From an uncultured Lachnospiraceae bacterium (GTDB taxonomy: Bacteria; Bacillota; Clostridia; Lachnospirales; Lachnospiraceae): a stretch of 64,000 nucleotides of DNA. The position numbers and the translations under genes were made by a program. Below are positions 59,070 to 64,000 of the stretch, piece by piece (positions within the stretch are counted from its first letter, which is position 1; every line of letters begins with the position of its first letter). Location of the stretch: the NCBI GenBank assembly GCA_945621435.1, contig CALZBR010000012.1, positions 1 to 64,000 of the forward strand. The letters run 5' to 3'. The notes beneath the pieces are model-generated. The model did not search any database, was not told where the DNA came from, and was given only the letters and a program-made list of their open reading frames with translations.

Positions 59070-60035
59070 TTACCATCTGAGTGCGCAAGCTCCCCACGTG
59101 AGACCCGCACCAAATCCGGATAATACGATACACATTCCCTCTTTGAGCCTGCCCGCTCTGTTTAATTCATCCAAAAGCACCGGAATCGCAGCAGAGGACA
59201 TATTACCAACCCGGTCCAGATTAACTGGAAACTTGTTCACATCCTGTTTCAATCGTTTTGCAATACCCTCTATGATGCGGAAATTCGCCTGATGTAATAC
59301 AAACAAATCCACGTCATCCGCAGTCATTTCAAGCTTCTGAAGAAGCTCCTCGACGCCTGCCGGAACCTGTCTTACCGCAAATGCAAAGACTTCTCTACCG
59401 TCCATCTGAACATAAGGGGCTTCCATGGGGCGGTCTACAAAGGGATTGACCAAAGAGCGGGTATCACACCTTAGAACCTCGCCTTTCCTGCCGTCAGAAT
59501 GTTGTACAAAGCCAAGTAAACCGTCCTTTTCACAATGTTCAACAACCACTGCTCCTGCACCGTCTCCGAACAAAATACAGGTTCCTCTGTCATTCCAATC
59601 TACAATCTTGGACAAAACCTCTGCACCAACAATCAATGCGTTCTTATATATACCGGCTTCCATATATGCATATACCGTATGAAGTGCAAAAAGGAATCCT
59701 GCACATGCCGCATTCACATCAAAGGCAACCGCATTGTTCGCTCCGATTCTGGCCTGGACCTGACATGCCACACAGGGTATGGAAGTTTCAGGCGAGCAGG
59801 TAGCAACCAGCAGCAAATCTATATCCTCAGCATTCTTTCCGGCATCCTTTAATGCCTTTTCACAAGCTGAGGCAGACAGCTCTGTCACAGTTTCTCCCTG
59901 GGACACATATCTGCCGCCAATTCCTGTTCTCTCTCGAATCCACTCATCGGAGGTATCTACCAGCCTGGTCAGTTCTTCATTGGTCACATGTTTCTTGGGA
60001 AGAGTGCTGCCTGTTCCCACTATTCTGATTGACAT
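59070..60035 (-). CDS. fabH: Beta-ketoacyl-ACP synthase III
   Basis: GTGSTLPKKHVTNEELTRLVDTSDEWIRERTGI; DVNAACAGFLFAL; VLHQANFRIIEGIAKRL; GNMSSAAIPVLLDE. Confidence 0.97.
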   Translation of the reverse strand: MSIRIVGTGSTLPKKHVTNEELTRLVDTSDEWIRERTGIGGRYVSQGETVTELSASACEKALKDAGKNAEDIDLLLVATCSPETSIPCVACQVQARIGANNAVAFDVNAACAGFLFALHTVYAYMEAGIYKNALIVGAEVLSKIVDWNDRGTCILFGDGAGAVVVEHCEKDGLLGFVQHSDGRKGEVLRCDTRSLVNPFVDRPMEAPYVQMDGREVFAFAVRQVPAGVEELLQKLEMTADDVDLFVLHQANFRIIEGIAKRLKQDVNKFPVNLDRVGNMSSAAIPVLLDELNRAGRLKEGMCIVLSGFGAGLTWGACALRW

Positions 60036-60037
60036 TC

Positions 60038-61867
60038 CTAAAACCTCCGAAATCTTTCATATCTTTCCGCCGCTATGGCATCACCGTCCATACCATTGTA
60101 CTTCTGTAGAAAATCTTTCATTTGTTCTTTCATATATCCGGCAATTGCCTCAGCTGTTTTGCTGTCGGCTCCGCCGAACTCCGGAATAATCTTTTCTACA
60201 ACATTCAGATTCTTCAAATCCTGTGCAGTGATTTTCATTACTTCACTGGCTTCCTTTGCTCTCGAGGAATCCTTCCAGAGAATTGAGGCAAAACCTTCCG
60301 GGGAAAGGATGGAATACGTTGCATTTTCCATCATCCACACTTCGTTTCCCACTGCGGTAGCAAGTGCACCGCCGCTACCGCCTTCTCCGATCAGGATACA
60401 GAGAACCGGCACCTTCAGTGCAGACATTTCCATGAGATTTCTTGCAATTGCTTCGCCTTGTCCTCTCTCTTCAGCCTCAATTCCGCAAAACGCACCGGAA
60501 GTATTTACAAAACTGATAATCGGCCTGTTGAACTTTTCTGCCTGCTTCATCAGTCTCAAGGCTTTGCGGTATCCTTCCGGCATTGGCATACCAAAATTTC
60601 TCTCCTGGCATTCTTTAATGTCTTTTCCCTTGTGCTCCGCAATCACGGTAACCGGCTGACCGTCCAGAAATGCAATACCACCTATGATTGCAGGATCATC
60701 GCGAAAAGCCCTGTCTCCATGTGCTTCCACAAAGTAGTCGAAAATATATTCCATGTAATCGGCTGCCTGAGGACGTTCCACCTTGCGCACAGCCTTAACC
60801 TTTTCCCAGGCATCCTTGGGGCGCACAGTCCATGCCTGTTCCTTCAGGATCTCATTCAATACAAAGTGAAATTCCTTTCCGGGAGTAAACTCTGCATATT
60901 CCTTTTCCTTGCACTGATGTGCCTTTACCAGAAAATACATTGTCTTCTTAAGATTTTCACGCTTTACAATTCCGTCTACGATACCATGTTCCTGTAAAAA
61001 CTCTGCTGTCTGGAATCCTTCCGGCAATTCCTGACCAATGGTCTGCTTAATGACCCTGGGACCTGCAAAACCAATCAACGCTCCCGGTTCTGCCATAATA
61101 ACGTCACCCAGCATTGCATAGCTTGCCGTCACTCCGCCTGTCGTAGGGTCGGTCAGAACAGTGCAATACAAAAGTCCTGCTTCTCCCATCTTTTTGATAG
61201 CAGCCGAAGTCTTTGCCATCTGCATCAGCGAAATAATTCCCTCCTGCATTCTGGCTCCACCGGAACAGCAGAACATAAAGACCGGGAGCTTCTCCTCAAT
61301 AGCCCTCTCGATTGCTGCAGTAATCTTTTCGCCAACGGTATGTCCCATGCTTGCCATGAGGAATCTGGAATCACAGATACCAAGTACGATATCCTCACCG
61401 AAAACTTTACACTTTCCGACCGTAACAGCTTCATCCAGACCGGTTTTTTCTCTTGCTTCCTGTAATTTCCCCTCATAGCCTTCATAAGAAAGAGGATTTT
61501 TGACAGGCATATCCGTAAACCACGGTTCAAAGGTTTTGGGATCAGCTACCATTCGAATTCGATTTGGTACCTTAACCCTGAAATATCCACCGCATTCATA
61601 GCAAATATATTTGCGCTTTACCACTCGTTCACGGTCAACGGTTTTGCCGCATTTGGGACATCGGATCAAATGAACTTCCTTTATTTCTGCCTGTTCCCCG
61701 TTTACTTCGGGACTAACATGCTGTTCCTCTTTTTCCGTTTCACCTTGTTCTGCTTGTACAGTCTCGTTATTTTTTTCACTTCCGGGCTGAATATAATTTG
61801 TTCTGTTAAGAAATCTAAGCTTCTTTGAAAAAAACTCGGCACGTTTCTTCTTCAGATTTATGTTCAT
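60038..61867 (-). CDS. Fused acetyl-CoA carboxylase carboxyltransferase, beta (AccD) + alpha (AccA)
   Basis: N-terminal zinc ribbon [27 protein letters not shown] plus [16 protein letters not shown]-terminal AccA region [24 protein letters not shown]...[10 protein letters not shown]; one 609-aa ORF. Confidence 0.94.
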   Translation of the reverse strand: MNINLKKKRAEFFSKKLRFLNRTNYIQPGSEKNNETVQAEQGETEKEEQHVSPEVNGEQAEIKEVHLIRCPKCGKTVDRERVVKRKYICYECGGYFRVKVPNRIRMVADPKTFEPWFTDMPVKNPLSYEGYEGKLQEAREKTGLDEAVTVGKCKVFGEDIVLGICDSRFLMASMGHTVGEKITAAIERAIEEKLPVFMFCCSGGARMQEGIISLMQMAKTSAAIKKMGEAGLLYCTVLTDPTTGGVTASYAMLGDVIMAEPGALIGFAGPRVIKQTIGQELPEGFQTAEFLQEHGIVDGIVKRENLKKTMYFLVKAHQCKEKEYAEFTPGKEFHFVLNEILKEQAWTVRPKDAWEKVKAVRKVERPQAADYMEYIFDYFVEAHGDRAFRDDPAIIGGIAFLDGQPVTVIAEHKGKDIKECQERNFGMPMPEGYRKALRLMKQAEKFNRPIISFVNTSGAFCGIEAEERGQGEAIARNLMEMSALKVPVLCILIGEGGSGGALATAVGNEVWMMENATYSILSPEGFASILWKDSSRAKEASEVMKITAQDLKNLNVVEKIIPEFGGADSKTAEAIAGYMKEQMKDFLQKYNGMDGDAIAAERYERFRRF

Positions 61868-61879
61868 ATTATATCCTCC

Positions 61880-62308
61880 TCAACCGATGGCAAAGGTCAA
61901 TTCTGCCTGTGCTGCCACCTTATCTCCCACTTTTGCAACGGCTTTTCCGATTCCGATGGGTCCCTTTACTTTGATAATCTCCATCTCAAGTGTCAGAACA
62001 TCCCCGGGAATCACCTTTTGCTTGAATCTTGCTTTATCTATTCCTGCAAAATAAGCTGTGCGTCCTTTCCATTCAGGCTGTGAAAGTATGGCAACAGCCC
62101 CTACCTGGGCAAGCGCTTCCATAATCAACACACCGGGCATAACCGGATTTCCCGGGAAATGTCCCTGAAAATAAGGTTCATTCATGCTGACACACTTGGT
62201 CCCCACGGCACGTACTCCGGGTTCTAATACCTCAATTGTATCTATCAACAAAAATGGTGCTCTGTGCGGGAGGATTTCCATGATTTCTTTTGCTGTATAC
62301 AGTGACAT
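61880..62308 (-). CDS. fabZ: 3-hydroxyacyl-ACP dehydratase FabZ
   Basis: [45 protein letters not shown]. Confidence 0.97.
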   Translation of the reverse strand: MSLYTAKEIMEILPHRAPFLLIDTIEVLEPGVRAVGTKCVSMNEPYFQGHFPGNPVMPGVLIMEALAQVGAVAILSQPEWKGRTAYFAGIDKARFKQKVIPGDVLTLEMEIIKVKGPIGIGKAVAKVGDKVAAQAELTFAIG

Positions 62309-62318
62309 CTTTCTAACC

Positions 62319-63551
62319 TCAATCCTTATATTTACCAATCAAAATGCTGGCATTATGTCCACCGAAGCCAAGTGAATTGCTAAGTGCATAAGGCACCTCA
62401 CAGTTACAGCTCTGACGGCAGTAATCCAGATCAAGCTCTTCTTCTGTATTCTTTAGTCCGACTGTTCTGTGAACAAATCCCTCCTGAACCTCCTTGACGC
62501 AGGTAATAAATTCAACTGCACCGGCAGCGCCAAGCAGATGCCCGATCATTGATTTGGTGGAATTTACTTTGATATTCTTTGCATGCTCACCAAAGGCAAG
62601 TTTGATTGCCCTGGTCTCAAACAGATCGTTATGGTGAGTTGAAGTTCCATGTGCATTGATATAGGTCAATGCCTCCGGTGCCACACCACCGTCTTCCAGC
62701 GCATTGAGCATTGCCTTAGCGGCACCGGCTCCATCTTCCGCAGGAGATGTGATATGATATGCATCGGAAGAGCAGCCATATCCGAGAACCTCCGCATAAA
62801 TATGAGCCCCTCTCTTCTTTGCATGCTCCAGCTCTTCCAGGATTACAACACCTGCGCCCTCACCCATCACAAAGCCACTGCGTTCACTGTCAAAAGGAAT
62901 GGAGCATCTCTCCGGATCCTGGCTGTCAGACAATGCAGTAAGCGCAGTAAATCCGGCAATTCCTACAGGAGTAACCGCACCCTCGGTACCACCTGCCAGC
63001 ATTACATCCGCATCACCGTACTGAATCGTGCGGAATGCTTCTCCGATAGAGTTTGTGCCGGTAGCACATGCAGTTACAACATTCAGGCTCTTACCCTTCA
63101 GACCATACATGATACTTACATTCCCGGCCGCCATATTGGAGATCATCATAGGGACAAAAAGTGGTCCTACCCTTGAAGGTCCTTTTTCAACAAGTCTCCC
63201 ATATTCTCTCTCAATTGCCTGCAGACTTCCGATACCGCTTCCGATGGCACATCCCACCTTCCAGGGATCTTCCTGTTCCATATCAAGTCCCGCATCCTTC
63301 ATCGCTTCACCTGCAGCGGCTACAGCAAACTGGCAAAACAGCTCCATACGTCTTGCTGATTTTTTATCCATGTATTCTTCCGGATTAAAATCCTTGACCT
63401 CAGCAGCCAGCTTACACTTATAATCAGTGGCATCAAATCTGGTAATGGGGGCAAAACCGATTTTTTCTTCCTTCACGCCACTCCAGAATGCCTCTACATT
63501 ATTGCCGATAGGAGTTACAGCTCCCAGTCCGGTCACAACTACTCGTCTCAT
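62319..63551 (-). CDS. fabF: Beta-ketoacyl-ACP synthase II
   Basis: [66 protein letters not shown]. Confidence 0.97.
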   Translation of the reverse strand: MRRVVVTGLGAVTPIGNNVEAFWSGVKEEKIGFAPITRFDATDYKCKLAAEVKDFNPEEYMDKKSARRMELFCQFAVAAAGEAMKDAGLDMEQEDPWKVGCAIGSGIGSLQAIEREYGRLVEKGPSRVGPLFVPMMISNMAAGNVSIMYGLKGKSLNVVTACATGTNSIGEAFRTIQYGDADVMLAGGTEGAVTPVGIAGFTALTALSDSQDPERCSIPFDSERSGFVMGEGAGVVILEELEHAKKRGAHIYAEVLGYGCSSDAYHITSPAEDGAGAAKAMLNALEDGGVAPEALTYINAHGTSTHHNDLFETRAIKLAFGEHAKNIKVNSTKSMIGHLLGAAGAVEFITCVKEVQEGFVHRTVGLKNTEEELDLDYCRQSCNCEVPYALSNSLGFGGHNASILIGKYKD

Positions 63552-63593
63552 ATTACCTCACAATCCGTCGCATACAAGCGACTCTAACCTCTG

Positions 63594-64000
63594 TTACATT
63601 GCCATTCCGCCATCCACACAGATTACCTGTCCTGTTATGTAATCGCCGGCACTTCCTGCCAGAAAAGCTACCGTTCCTGCGATATCTTCAGGCTTACCCA
63701 TTCTTCCCATGGGTATTTTTTCCAGAACGGCTTCCCTGGTTTTTTCTGCCATTGCCTGTGTCATCTCCGTATCCACAAAACCGGGGGCAACCGCATTGAC
63801 ACAGATTCCTCTGCTTGCCAATTCCCTGGCTACACTTTTGGTAAGTCCGATTAAACCTGCTTTTGAAGCAGAATAATTCGCCTGTCCTGCATTTCCCATA
63901 ACTCCTGAAACAGAAGTAATATTGATAATCTTACCGCTTTTCTGTTTCAAAAACTGCCTGGAGAGATGACGGATTGTATTGAATGCACCCTTTAAATTAG
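63594..64000 (-). CDS. fabG: 3-oxoacyl-ACP reductase FabG (truncated by the right window edge)
   Basis: In-frame upstream of the track ORF: ...[77 protein letters not shown]-type C-terminus. Confidence 0.95.
   Translation of the reverse strand, partial: NLKGAFNTIRHLSRQFLKQKSGKIINITSVSGVMGNAGQANYSASKAGLIGLTKSVARELASRGICVNAVAPGFVDTEMTQAMAEKTREAVLEKIPMGRMGKPEDIAGTVAFLAGSAGDYITGQVICVDGGMAM

Overview
The window looks like a chromosomal segment of a spore-forming Clostridia, probably Lachnospiraceae (inferred from gene content and order). It is densely coding, almost entirely on the minus strand. I saw no prophage, IS element, CRISPR array, tRNA or rRNA. From left to right it contains: the 5' end of a guanine-deaminase-like gene; a divergent LysM protein / lexA pair with a cluster of SOS-box-like sites; a ribosome-assembly and NAD block (rsfS, yqeK, nadD, yhbY, obgE, rpmA, prp, rplU); lspA, rluD and aroB; sepF, yggS and an HlyD-like protein; the shape and division block (mgsA, rodA/ftsW, minEDC, mrdA, mreDCB); radC; a miaA-mutL-mutS-sulP-[pepT::miaB] block; an AGCS symporter with an ACT protein, paaK and a thioesterase; cotJABC; a spoVAF/gerA-like gene; dUTPase; an EAL protein; nrdDG; a WYL regulator; a membrane-anchored MutS-like ATPase; purine/pyrimidine salvage genes; spoIVA; tyrS with a T-box; and a fatty-acid synthesis operon (marR, fabH, accD-accA fusion, fabZ, fabF, fabG). 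The observations most worth following up are: (1) an in-frame PepT-MiaB fusion ORF with no internal ATG at the MiaB start; (2) a repeated layout in which the 3' arm of a terminator-like hairpin is the Shine-Dalgarno sequence of the next gene (AGCS symporter, spoVAF-like, spoIVA, and the rplU leader); (3) tandem NrdR-like boxes 31 bp apart upstream of nrdD; (4) an approximately 240-aa insertion at the start of the PBP2 transpeptidase domain; and (5) two small ORFs missing from the supplied track (cotJA and a 53-aa single-TM protein). I found no clearly new multi-gene system; the window is mostly core genome. Family calls come from reading motifs, with no database search.
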